From the NCBI RefSeq assembly GCF_039503195.1, contig NZ_JBCJKP010000001.1, positions 6,820,001 to 6,884,000 of the forward strand: a DNA stretch of 64,000 nucleotides. Direction: 5' to 3'. The number at the start of each line of letters is the position of its first letter. Within the stretch, counting starts at the first letter, position 1. Origin of the DNA: Streptomyces mirabilis. GTDB taxonomy: Bacteria > Actinomycetota > Actinomycetes > Streptomycetales > Streptomycetaceae. Positions 17,701 through 25,591 of this stretch are shown here, piece after piece. Position numbers and translations under genes: made by a program. Below the pieces are notes generated by a model. It saw only the letters and a program-made list of their open reading frames with translations. It did no database searches and had not been told where the DNA came from.

Positions 17701-18018
17701 CCACGTCGGGGGCTCGGTCGTCAGCCGGCAGGGCAACGGCCGGCCGCCGTCGGCGGGGACGTAGCCGGACACGACCTCGCGCTCACCGGACAGCGCGGTG
17801 AGCACCTTGGCGTGCGCGGCCAGCAGCACCGAGTCGAGCGGTACCGCCAGGTCCTGCGCCAGCCCGCGCAGCGGTCCCGCGACGTCCTCCGGGACCGTCG
17901 TCTCGTGGTCGGCGACGCCCGCCACCGGCCGCGGCGTCCACCGCGGCACCGCGGTGAACCCACCGGCCACGAGCTGACCGCGCCAGAACTCCCGATCGGC
18001 CTCCACTTGCACTCTCAT
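14770..18018 (-). CDS. NRPS: truncated condensation domain - adenylation - carrier - thioesterase
   Basis: 1082 residues. Residues 1-235 match only the C-terminal lobe of a condensation domain (opening DREFWRGQL); the HHxxxDG catalytic motif is absent. Adenylation motifs follow: YFTSGSTGEPKG (about 390), NAYGLTET (about 533), YRGGDYGRW (about 622), and KIRGFRIEIGE then NSKIDRK (about 722). The carrier Ser is in GGTSLS (about 785). The thioesterase has GHSSG (about 912) and a catalytic His in GGHYF (about 1055). Aligning by eye to GrsA, I read the specificity code as D-I-W-Q-S-T-A-D-D-K; the acidic pair suggests a basic amino acid such as diaminopropionate or lysine. The start codon overlaps the upstream gene's stop (ATGA). 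Confidence 0.93.
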   Translation of the reverse strand: MRVQVEADREFWRGQLVAGGFTAVPRWTPRPVAGVADHETTVPEDVAGPLRGLAQDLAVPLDSVLLAAHAKVLTALSGEREVVSGYVPADGGRPLPCRLTTEPPTWRTLLLNAHQAASELLAHQDFPVDDLRRELGLTEPPFEAVFDPGGVGGDLAEDTVVRIGFSWRDDRLVLRLRYRTDVLDADCAARIAGYHVTALALIAVGPDAEHGRQGLLSAEELHFQLEGLAGPRRELPDRRMHELFEQRVREHPDAVAAVHGERRWTYRELNARANRLARALLARGLRREGVVAVVTERNLDWPAAVLAVFKAGGVYLPIEPHFPAGRIATTLTRAGCALVLTEHGSTTTLDQALESLPGIGKVLIDAAYAEDHADDDPGVPVAPDQLAYIYFTSGSTGEPKGAMCEHAGMLNHLYAKIDDLELGEGQVVAQTAPQCFDISLWQLVSGLLVGGQTLLVEQEVILDVQRFVDKIVEGRVAVLQVVPSYLDVVVSCLRQHPRELPDLRCVSVTGEALKKELTERWFAVQPGIRLVNAYGLTETSDDTNHEVMDRAPDRILLGRAVNNVRVYVVDEHLTPVPLGAPGLIVFSGVCVGRGYINDPERTRQAYLNDPHREGARLYRGGDYGRWQPGGKLEFLGRRDTQVKIRGFRIEIGEIENTLLRVPGVRDGAVVVAERADQSKHLVAFYSGPQALDDDVLPARLAESLPEYMVPSAFHWRESLPLTANSKIDRKTLQALAGELDVVQDDYHAPNTPTEHRLAAAWAKVLGVPQDRIGRRDHFFDRGGTSLSAVKLAITLDRAVSLKDVTAHPVLADLAALVDGRSERRPGLLHPLSESDDARGGALVCFPYAGGNAVNFQPLARALPPGGPAVYAVELPGHDVAADREPFAPMTQVVEQVVDEIVRRGLTRILLWGHSSGAAPAVETARRLQERGVDVQRVFLGAQLLGDAARRRAAIDELTALSDAEIAARLSAASGYTELGELDTGHAEHVGAAYRHDCVSAHRCFADLLDDPPTPKLSAPVTVVVAADDPSTADHPQRYRDWQLLAEQVDLHELADGGHYFPRTRPVEAAQAVLRAAELFAPS

Positions 18019-20597
18019 CGCATCTTCCCGTTTGACTGGGCCTGCAGGCCGGAGCGGTCACGCTGTGCCTCGTACGTCAGCGCGGCGGGCTGATAGGGGG
18101 CCTCGCGCATTTCGGCCGCCGGATTTCCGCCCCACCGGGCGCGCTCCGGGACTTCCTCGCCCTTCATGAGGAAGGAGTCGGGGGCGAGTTCCGCGCCGTC
18201 GCCCATCGTCACGCCGTAGTGGACATGGGCGCCGACACCGAGCGTGGAGCCGGCGCCGATCGTGCTGCGGTCGGACTTGAAGGTGCCGTCCTCCTGCGAA
18301 TGGCACTGGATCTTGCTTCCCGCATTGAGCGTGCAGTCGCTCCCGATGGTGGTGAGCATCCGCTCCGTCAGGTGGCAGCCGTCGTCGAAGACCCTGCTGC
18401 CGATCCGAACGCCCAGCATCCGCCAGATCAGACTCTTGAAAGGGGTCCCGTTGAAGATGTTGAGGTAGTTCTCGGGCACCTTCCAGAGGCGCTCGTGCCA
18501 CCAGAAGTACGGCTCGTAGATGGAACACAACTGCGGTTGCAGCCCGCGGAATGCGGCGATGCAGCGCTCCACCAGCACGAAGTAGAGAGGCGTGAAAGCA
18601 AGGCTGAACATCAGGAACGCGGCGATCAGCACATGACCGTAGGAGTCGTACAGATCGACATCGGCGAGAGCGACCACCGTGAGGACGAAGAAGTAGATCC
18701 ACCGCACCGTCAGGAACAGGACCATCGAGCGGAGGTTGTATCGATTCTTCGCGGCGAGACTGCGACGGAACTCCTCGCCGCTGCGGAGATGATCGAACCG
18801 TGAGTCGCGCTCGACCGACCGGGGAATCTCGAAACACGGCGAGCCCAACAGGCCCACCCCCTCGCGCACCTCGCCTTCGAGCGGAATCATCACCTTCGTC
18901 GCGAGGAGGCAGTTCTCGCCCGTCCTGGCCCCCGACGGATAGGCGATGTTGTTCCCGATGAAGTTGCGTGGTCCGATCGAGGCCCTGGACACCCGGAAAG
19001 AGGAGCTCGAATAGTCCGCGTTGACGATGGAGAGCCCGTCGGCGACCATCGTGCCGCTGCCGACCGAGCACAGATACGGGGACTCGTGCTGCACTTCCGT
19101 GCCGAAGTTCGACCCGGTCTGTTCGATCCGGGACAAGTCGTATCCGAGGCCGCGCAGATAGTAGACGATGTAGGAGCTGTCACCGAGCAGCCATTTGAAG
19201 AACTTGATGTTGGTCATGCGCCCGATCGCGCGGAACGTCGAGTAGTGGAAGCCGTACAGCGGATAGACCTTGTCCGGCTTGATGACCAGGTTCAGCAGGC
19301 GCGGAACGGTGAACAGCACGGCCACGCCGAAGACGACGAAGCCGAAGAACAGCACGAAGGACAGCATCAGCGCGTCGCCGTAGAGACCCGGTGAGGTGAA
19401 CCCCACCGAGCCCGGGCCCAGTCGGTCGTGCAGCGCCGGAATCAGATCGATCAGCATGTACGCGCCCCCGACCATCAGCGGCACGTAGAGGAAGAACACC
19501 TGAAGCAGGGTGACGAAACCGAAGCCGACCCGACGCAGGGTGCCGCACGCGACCGACTCGACCCTCACGTAGTCGTGCTCGGTGGGCTGTGCCGGGGATC
19601 CGTGCCACTGCTGGCCGTCCGGGACCGTCTGGCCGCTGTACAGCGTGGACGTGTGGCCGAGCTGCGCCCCGTCGCCCATCGCCGTGTCGATGTCGAGCAC
19701 GGTCTTCTCACCGATGAACACGTCCCGGCCCAGAGTGACCCGGCCGGTCTGGATACGCCCTGCGTGCGCCCGGTAGCAGTGGAAGAACGAGTCCTTGCGG
19801 ATCACCGTTCCGGCGCCGATCGTGAGCAGGTCGGGGCAGGCCGGAGTCTGGCGGGAGAGGATCGTGACCCCCTTGCCGATCCGGGCGCCCAGGGCGCGCA
19901 GGTACAGCACGTACAGGGGATTGCCGACGAAGAAGATCATCGGGTTGGCGTGGATCAGCGCCTTGACCGTCCAGAAGCGCAGATACGTCAGTCCCCAGAT
20001 CGGGAATTCGCGCGGTTTCCACCGGCCGACGAGAATCCATTTGGCCACGATCGGGAAGGTGCACAGAGCGACGAAAGCGATGGAGCCGAAGACGAGCGAA
20101 CGCAGGTAGATTCCGATCGCGTTCGAGCCGGCGGAAACCCATGCGTATCCCCGGTCGGCGACAATTGCGGCGAGGAATGAATATCCCATGAAGAACAAGA
20201 ACTGAAGTGCTCCGCAGAGGACGTATCGCGCTGTCCCGGCCCGCGTCACCACCGTGGCCGGTGCCGGAACCGACGACTCGGCCGGAAGCGGTTCGGCGTC
20301 CGCGAGGCCCGTCGCGAGGCTTCGGATCGTCGGGTGCCGGTAGATGTCCTTCATCGACGCCGAGGGGAGATCCGGCCGCTTCCTGATCCGTGCGCAAAAC
20401 TGGGCCATCACCAATGAGTTGGCGCCGAGGTCGTTGAAGAAGTGACTCTCGACCGATACTCGTTCGACGTCGATGACGCCGGCCAACACCTCGGCGAGCT
20501 CCTTCTCGATGCCGCTCTTCGGTCCGGTGTACCCACGCTTCTCGAGTGCGGATTCACCCGGACCAGGCGTCAGGACTTCGACGGACTTCTCCTCCAT
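18015..20597 (-). CDS. Carrier domain fused to a Pls-type membrane acyltransferase (NRPS terminal domain family)
   Basis: 860 residues from an ATG with AAGGAG upstream. Residues 25-100 are a peptidyl-carrier domain with the phosphopantetheine Ser in LGANSLV. The rest alternates membrane segments (about six, in three pairs) with soluble hexapeptide-repeat (left-handed beta-helix) regions, for example IGKGVTILSR and IGAGSTLGVGAHVHYG. This is the architecture of the NRPS terminal domain found at the end of epsilon-poly-lysine synthetase, where the tandem soluble domains form isopeptide bonds. Here it has its own carrier and no adenylation domain, so it probably receives an aminoacyl group loaded by the adjacent NRPS. 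It is the first gene of the leftward operon. Confidence 0.85.
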   Translation of the reverse strand: MEEKSVEVLTPGPGESALEKRGYTGPKSGIEKELAEVLAGVIDVERVSVESHFFNDLGANSLVMAQFCARIRKRPDLPSASMKDIYRHPTIRSLATGLADAEPLPAESSVPAPATVVTRAGTARYVLCGALQFLFFMGYSFLAAIVADRGYAWVSAGSNAIGIYLRSLVFGSIAFVALCTFPIVAKWILVGRWKPREFPIWGLTYLRFWTVKALIHANPMIFFVGNPLYVLYLRALGARIGKGVTILSRQTPACPDLLTIGAGTVIRKDSFFHCYRAHAGRIQTGRVTLGRDVFIGEKTVLDIDTAMGDGAQLGHTSTLYSGQTVPDGQQWHGSPAQPTEHDYVRVESVACGTLRRVGFGFVTLLQVFFLYVPLMVGGAYMLIDLIPALHDRLGPGSVGFTSPGLYGDALMLSFVLFFGFVVFGVAVLFTVPRLLNLVIKPDKVYPLYGFHYSTFRAIGRMTNIKFFKWLLGDSSYIVYYLRGLGYDLSRIEQTGSNFGTEVQHESPYLCSVGSGTMVADGLSIVNADYSSSSFRVSRASIGPRNFIGNNIAYPSGARTGENCLLATKVMIPLEGEVREGVGLLGSPCFEIPRSVERDSRFDHLRSGEEFRRSLAAKNRYNLRSMVLFLTVRWIYFFVLTVVALADVDLYDSYGHVLIAAFLMFSLAFTPLYFVLVERCIAAFRGLQPQLCSIYEPYFWWHERLWKVPENYLNIFNGTPFKSLIWRMLGVRIGSRVFDDGCHLTERMLTTIGSDCTLNAGSKIQCHSQEDGTFKSDRSTIGAGSTLGVGAHVHYGVTMGDGAELAPDSFLMKGEEVPERARWGGNPAAEMREAPYQPAALTYEAQRDRSGLQAQSNGKMR

Positions 20598-20716
20598 ACG
20601 AGCTCCTTGAGGAACTTTCGAACGCCGCCTGCCAATTCGGTCGACGCCCTGCACGCGCGCTTTTCGATGGCCGGAGCGAGTAATCCGGAAGCCATGAGGC
20701 GGGATCAATCTGTTGT

Positions 20717-20743
20717 CCGGTCACAAAACCGGCCCGGTCACAA
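20717..20743. promoter_or_regulatory. Direct repeat upstream of the biosynthetic operon
   Basis: CCGGTCACAA occurs at 20717 and again at 20734 (17-bp pitch), 120-146 bp upstream of the first operon gene. Read toward the operon it is TTGTGACCGG twice. It may be an operator; there is no experimental or family support. Confidence 0.35.
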
Positions 20744-21184
20744 GACCGTTGACTCAGTCTTAGCCGCCCATCCGTGGGGCTGCCACTCGAACCGGATCGT
20801 GTCGGTATGGCACTGGCCTTCGACGGCGTCAGGGGGTCCTCACTGCTGACGCCCGATGCCCGCGGCACAGAGCGGTCGCCGCCCGTTTTCACTCCTCGTC
20901 CACGATCCCGCCCGACGGGCCGGCGAGGAGTTGCGCACGGGATTCGCCTTACTGCGTACGAGTGGTGTGTACCTGTTCCGGAACGGCGGGCGGACACCGT
21001 CGACGGGATCGCGGACGCGACGCGGACGTGGAGGGCTCTGGGCAGGCGGAGATCTGTGGGGACGTGGAGGTCTGTGGGGACGTGGAGATCTGCGGAGGCG
21101 TGGAGGAGAGGCGCGGCGCGCGGCCCGGCCTCCGGCCTCTCACGGGCGCGAGGAGAGGGCGCGGGCGCGTCCACGAAGAGAACC
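20744..21184. other. Intergenic region without a recognisable gene
   Basis: Open frames here are compositional. Near 21043-21104 there is a tandem run of an 18-bp unit resembling GATCTGTGGGGACGTGGA (three copies, imperfect). Together with the 26-bp array that follows it marks a slippage-prone gap between the operon promoter and the amidase terminator. Confidence 0.5.
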
Positions 21185-21315
21185 GCCGCCGGGCACCCCC
21201 ACACGCCCGAGCCGCCCGGCACCCCCACACGCCCGAGCCGCCCGGCACCCTGTCATGCCTGAGCCGCCCGGCACCCTGTCATGCCTGAGCCGCCCGGCTC
21301 CCCGTACCTGCCTGA
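21185..21315. repeat. Tandem 26-bp repeat, five copies
   Basis: Units begin at 21185, 21211, 21237, 21263 and 21289 with the consensus GCCGCCCGGCACCC followed by a variable ACACGCCCGA or TGTCATGCCTGA. Units 1-2 resemble each other, as do 3-4, which shows two-step duplication. The last unit runs into the terminator hairpin, whose arm contains the same GCCTGAGCCG word, so the array probably arose from the hairpin. There are no spacers, so it is not CRISPR. Confidence 0.85.
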
Positions 21316-21362
21316 GCCGGAGGCGCCCACGCGGTCGCGTGGACGCCTCCGGCTCAGGCAGG
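21307..21362 (-). terminator. Very strong hairpin terminator of the amidase gene
   Basis: A 25-base arm (21307-21331) pairs with 21338-21362 with a single G/T-type mismatch and a six-base loop. It starts seven bases beyond the amidase stop codon. It would end leftward transcription before the biosynthetic operon promoter. Confidence 0.85.
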
Positions 21363-21368
21363 GACCCG

Positions 21369-23399
21369 TTATTGCCCAGCGGGGGGCGCCGCGTGTCCCG
21401 ACGGCGTCTTTTCCGTTCCGGGTACACGCACCAGGTCCACGTCGCTCGCGCGGACGTAGGCGATCCGGTGGCCGAACTGGATCTCGTAGTACTCCTCGCG
21501 TCCCGTCACCACCAGGCTCGGTGTGTCGCTGAAGGTCGACCTGTCGATGTAGGAACCGACGGGCCGGGACTGTGCCACGTACCGCTGGCCCGCGAGGAGG
21601 CTGTAGGGGAGTGGGGACTCTGACTGCTGTTCCACTCCCTCCGGGTAGGCCTCCTCCTCCGGGAGGGCACGCCCGAACACCGGGATCTCGCTCAAGCCCT
21701 CCTTCGGAGTCACGAACCGGCCGCTCGCTCCGACGGCCGTCGGATGGTCCTTCGGGTTCTTGAACCACGCCTTGTGGCCCAGATACCAGATCGCCGTCCA
21801 GTCGCCACTGCGTCCGGCGACCGCGTAGGTCTGGCCGGCGGAGACCCGCGACCCCAGGTCGTTGACGTCCTCCGTGGAGTCCTCGCCGTCGGGGCGACGG
21901 CCCGGGTCCTGGATCAGTGGCGCGTGCTCGTCCGGCTTGGTGTGCAGGCGGACGGCGCTGGAGCCGTGCGGCGCGCACTTCACACCGCTCTTGGTGCACC
22001 CCGTGAACAGCGGCTTGTGGGTGGCGAAGTCCGGCAGCACGGTCACCAGGTCGCTGTCGGGCCCGGCCGTGGCACGCAGGGGCGCGCCGAGGAGATCGAA
22101 GTAGTGCCGCCAGTCCCAGAAGGGGCCGGGGTCGTCGTGCATGTCGGGGATGCTCGAGGTGGTCGGCGACGCCACGTTGTCATGCCCGAAGATGTGCTGC
22201 CGGTCGAGCGGGATGTCGTACTTCTTCGCCAGGTAACGCACCAGTTTGGCCGAGGACTGGTACATCTGCTCCGTGTACCAGGCGTCGGGCTGTCTGAGGA
22301 ACCCCTCGTGCTCGATGCCGATCGAACGGGCGTTCACGAACTGGTTCCCGGAGTGCCAGGCCACGTCCTTGGTCCTGATGTGCTGGGTGACGTGGCCGTC
22401 CTTGGAGCGGATCGAGTAGTGCCAGGACGCCTCCGTCGGATCCTGCACGGTCTGACGCATGGACGGCAGGTCCGCCTCCGTGTCGTGGATGACGATGTAC
22501 TCGATCTTCTGGTCCCTGGGCCGGTCGGCCAGGTCGTGATTGCCGTAGTCGCCGTTGTCGTTGTACTCGACGTACGGCGCGGCGAGCCAGTCGCAGGTCA
22601 GCGCCGCGGGACACTCGACCTCCTTGGGCCGCCGTGCCGCCTGGGGGTGAGGGGTGCGGGGGTGTACGCCCGGGCTGGCGGGGAGGGTGACCTGCTGTCC
22701 GGAGTCGGTGGTGCGGTGCGCGCCCTTGCGAATCAACGCGAAGACGTTGTTCGCGTACTCCGCCGCCGACGCGGTGTCGCCCGTCCCCGGGAAGCGTGCC
22801 ACCGCCTCCCACCAGTCCGCCGGGTTGGCGCTGAGCGGCTTGCCGAGCTGCCGTTGTGTCTCCGCGAGGAGCGCCGCACCTCCGCGTACGTTGGCGGCGG
22901 CGTCGGTGCGAAGCCGTGCCACCGGGGCTCCGATCAGGCCGGCGGCCCGGCGCAGGTCCGCGGGCTGCGCGGAGCGTCCGCCCGGGGAGCCCGCCGCCCC
23001 GGGCGAGGCCGAGGGTCCCGCCGCGGCCGCGGGCGGCTGAGCACCTCCGCGGTGCGACTCCGACGGAGCCGGTGTCGGGGACTTGCCCCTGGCGTTGGCC
23101 CGGCGGCCGTCGACCAGGTGCATCGGCCCGTAGCCGCCGACGACGCTCGGGGTGCCCGGCCGGGCGTCCCATCTCGACTGCAGGTAGGACACGCCCAGAA
23201 GCACACTGCGCGGCACGTGGTATTCGTTCGCGGCGTCTGTGAAGACGTTCTGAAGCTGGCGGTCGGCCGATGTCCCGCCGGCGCACGCCGCCGGGCCGGC
23301 CAGCAGCGGCATCAGCAGCGCCGCGGAAGCGGTCATGCGGACTGTACGGCGGTGCTCACGTGGGGAGTTGGGGACACGAGGGGCGACACGTCTTCTCAT
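21369..23399 (-). CDS. Secreted N-acetylmuramoyl-L-alanine amidase (Amidase_2 fold)
   Basis: 676 residues from the ATG giving MRRRVAPRV with GGAG upstream. An N-terminal secretion signal ends near a possible lipobox (LLAGPAAC). Residues 45-210 look like a transglycosylase-type helical region (VPRSVLLGVSYLQSRWD, GGYGPMHL). Residues 285-435 are an Amidase_2/PGRP domain: YIVIHDTEAD supplies the first zinc His, followed by IGIEHEG, IFGHDNV and HDDPGPFWDW. The C-terminus (about 230 residues) contains SH3-like segments (AVAGRSGDWTAIWYLGHKAW). It should cut the amide bond between MurNAc and the stem peptide, in wall turnover. It stands alone between a terminator and a 300-bp gap. Confidence 0.88.
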   Translation of the reverse strand: MRRRVAPRVPNSPREHRRTVRMTASAALLMPLLAGPAACAGGTSADRQLQNVFTDAANEYHVPRSVLLGVSYLQSRWDARPGTPSVVGGYGPMHLVDGRRANARGKSPTPAPSESHRGGAQPPAAAAGPSASPGAAGSPGGRSAQPADLRRAAGLIGAPVARLRTDAAANVRGGAALLAETQRQLGKPLSANPADWWEAVARFPGTGDTASAAEYANNVFALIRKGAHRTTDSGQQVTLPASPGVHPRTPHPQAARRPKEVECPAALTCDWLAAPYVEYNDNGDYGNHDLADRPRDQKIEYIVIHDTEADLPSMRQTVQDPTEASWHYSIRSKDGHVTQHIRTKDVAWHSGNQFVNARSIGIEHEGFLRQPDAWYTEQMYQSSAKLVRYLAKKYDIPLDRQHIFGHDNVASPTTSSIPDMHDDPGPFWDWRHYFDLLGAPLRATAGPDSDLVTVLPDFATHKPLFTGCTKSGVKCAPHGSSAVRLHTKPDEHAPLIQDPGRRPDGEDSTEDVNDLGSRVSAGQTYAVAGRSGDWTAIWYLGHKAWFKNPKDHPTAVGASGRFVTPKEGLSEIPVFGRALPEEEAYPEGVEQQSESPLPYSLLAGQRYVAQSRPVGSYIDRSTFSDTPSLVVTGREEYYEIQFGHRIAYVRASDVDLVRVPGTEKTPSGHAAPPAGQ

Positions 23400-23600
23400 C
23401 GCAAGGGTCTCCAATCATGCTCGTCGCAATCAGGACAAAGGAGTTGCCCTCTGCATCACCCCCCGTACGTTTCCGTGCCCGACACGCCCCGTCGCGCCAA
23501 GCGTCACTGGTGTGGCCCAGCCACCCGGCAGAGGCCACCCGGTCGGCGGCAGAACGTCCGCCCCGGCGGGGAGTCGGCGCGAGCGCGCCGCGGCGTGCGG

Positions 23601-23692
23601 GAGCGCCGTCGTACGGGCGCGTGGAAGTGCCGTCGTACGGGCCGCGGGAGTGCCGTCGCACGGGCCGCGGGAGTTCCTTCGTACGGTGGAGG
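23601..23692. repeat. Tandem 23-bp repeat, four copies
   Basis: Units at 23601, 23624, 23647 and 23670 share GTGCCGTCGTACGGGCCGCG-like cores with increasing divergence. They fill the gap between the amidase start and the M1-peptidase stop. They are non-coding; the rest of that 300-bp gap shows nothing recognisable. Confidence 0.8.
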
Positions 23693-23699
23693 TGACGGC

Positions 23700-25370
23700 T
23701 CAGTCCTGGACGGGGTCCACCTGCCAGTCGGGGTGTCCCGGCATGGGCGGGGTGCGGTCTCCGTACAGCCACGGCGTCAGGAAGGGCTTCAGGTCCTCGC
23801 CCGCGACCTCGGACGCGAGCGCGACGAAGTCCTGGGTGCCGGCGGCCCGCCCCTGGTACTTCGTCACCCAGGACCGTTCGATTCTCTCGAAGGCCCCCTC
23901 GCCGACCTTCTCCCGGAGGGCGTAGAGCACGAGCGCCGAGCCGTCGTACCGCACCTGCTTGAACAGGGCGGCCTCGGTGCGGGGTTCGGCGGGCGCCCCG
24001 TCGTTGTGACGCCACTGGTCGTGCTGCTCGTACGCCGCCCGCATCGCGGACTCGATGCTGTCGCCGCCGTGCGCCTCGGAGTAGAGACGCTCGTAGAAAC
24101 GGGCGTGCCCCTCGCTCAGCCACAGGTCGGACCACCGCCGGATGGCCACGCTGTCGCCGGTCCACTGATGCGTCAGCTCGTGCACGAGGTCACGTTCGGC
24201 GTCGATCCGGCCACCCTGCAGGTCGCCCTTCGGCACAAGGGACAGCGACTGCGTCTCCAACGCCACCGGCAGGTCCGTGTCCCCCACCAGCACGCCGTAG
24301 CGGCGAAACGGGTACGGGCCGAGCCGCTGCTCCAGCCAGGCCAGGTGCTCGGGCGTGAGCGAGCGATAGGCCTTGGTCCCGGTGACCAGGTCCCCGGGGA
24401 CCACGTCGCGGACGGGCAGCCCGTGCGGACCGGTGCTCTCGACGAACGTGAACTTCCCGATCGCCATCTGCACCAGCTGCGCCGCGACCGGTTGCTCGGA
24501 GTCGTACGTCCACAGGACCCGTCCGTCGGGCCGTGGGGCGCGCTCGACGAGCCGCCCGTTGGCCACCGCACTGACACCCGGTGGAGTGGTGATGAGGAAG
24601 GTGATCGGCGCCCGCAGGCTCGGATGGTCGTTCGTCGGGAAGATCATCTTGGCCCCGTCGGGCTGCGGATAGAGCACGGTGCCGTCGGGCGTGGGCACCC
24701 AGCCGTAGTCTCCGATCGCGTCGCCGCGGTGCCTTCGCTGTGTCGGGTCGGCGGTGTAGGCGACCCGCACGGTGAACGCGCCGCCTTGGGGGATCGGCTT
24801 CGCGGGCGTGACGACGAGTTCGTCCCCGTCGCGCACGGTCCTCGCCGGTACGTCGTCCACGGTGACCGAGTGCAGCGTGTTGCCCGCGAAGTCGAGGTCG
24901 AAGCGGGACAGGGCCTGCGTGGCGCTCGCACTGATGGTCGTACTGGCGTCGAAGCGCGTCCTCGGCGCCCGCCAGTCGAAGGCGAGCGTGTAGCGGCTCA
25001 CCGTGTACCCCCCGTTGCCGTCGAGCGGCAGAAGCGCGTCGCCGATACCCGGGGCACCGGGGGAGGGGGCCGCCCTGAGTGATCCGGCGGAGGGAGCGGT
25101 GCTGGACGGGGCGGTGGTGGCGAGGGTGCCTGGGCGGGCGGGGGAGGGGTGGTCTCCGTGCGGGAGGGCGCCGACGAGGACGACGGCACCGCCGATTCCG
25201 ACGGTGCCGGTGAGGGTGAGGAGGAGGGCCGTACGGCGGGAACGGAGTCCTGAGAGACCACGGAGGCCCAGGAGACCACGTAGGCCATGGGGACCACGGA
25301 GGCCACGGAGGCTGCGGAGGCCGCGCGGGCCATGGAACTGATTCGGCTGCCGGGGGTCGTGGATCTCCAT
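23700..25370 (-). CDS. M1-family zinc metallopeptidase (aminopeptidase-like), membrane-anchored
   Basis: 556 residues. The zinc motif HELTHQW lies near residue 397, with the third ligand Glu in LSEGHARF 18-20 residues later, as in M1 gluzincins. The usual GAMEN substrate motif is replaced by LETQSLS, so exopeptidase specificity is unsure. The N-terminus has a basic leader built from a repeated G-L-R triplet (a 9-bp DNA repeat), then one membrane segment (TALLLTLTGTVGIGGAVVLV). A Pro/Ser/Ala linker follows, so the enzyme is outside the membrane. The closest family type is bacterial M1 peptidases with a short C-terminus. It is transcribed leftward and divergently from the patatin gene. Confidence 0.9.
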   Translation of the reverse strand: MEIHDPRQPNQFHGPRGLRSLRGLRGPHGLRGLLGLRGLSGLRSRRTALLLTLTGTVGIGGAVVLVGALPHGDHPSPARPGTLATTAPSSTAPSAGSLRAAPSPGAPGIGDALLPLDGNGGYTVSRYTLAFDWRAPRTRFDASTTISASATQALSRFDLDFAGNTLHSVTVDDVPARTVRDGDELVVTPAKPIPQGGAFTVRVAYTADPTQRRHRGDAIGDYGWVPTPDGTVLYPQPDGAKMIFPTNDHPSLRAPITFLITTPPGVSAVANGRLVERAPRPDGRVLWTYDSEQPVAAQLVQMAIGKFTFVESTGPHGLPVRDVVPGDLVTGTKAYRSLTPEHLAWLEQRLGPYPFRRYGVLVGDTDLPVALETQSLSLVPKGDLQGGRIDAERDLVHELTHQWTGDSVAIRRWSDLWLSEGHARFYERLYSEAHGGDSIESAMRAAYEQHDQWRHNDGAPAEPRTEAALFKQVRYDGSALVLYALREKVGEGAFERIERSWVTKYQGRAAGTQDFVALASEVAGEDLKPFLTPWLYGDRTPPMPGHPDWQVDPVQD

Positions 25371-25591
25371 GGCCGCACTATGTCAGCAGAATCATCCCAT
25401 AACTGACTATTTCGGGGCGCATCCGTGTCGGTCACTTCATGGTCGGCCACCTCGGGCGGGTGCTGCGAATGGGTCCCGCAATGGGGTACTTCGATGGGGC
25501 CCTTCGATCAGAAACGGGGATTGCTCCCCGGTTACGTGCTAGCGTCGAGGCAAGAAACGGGGATCAGTCCCCGTTGGTGGGGAGGGTGGAC

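Noticed and set aside
14917..18093. A 1058-codon open frame antisense to the NRPS gene
   Set aside because: It is a high-GC shadow: Gly/Val/Arg/Asp-rich, no motifs, no ribosome site, while the opposite strand has a full set of NRPS motifs.
21185..21315. CRISPR-like array
   Set aside because: Units are directly adjacent with no spacers, the unit is not palindromic, and no cas gene is present.
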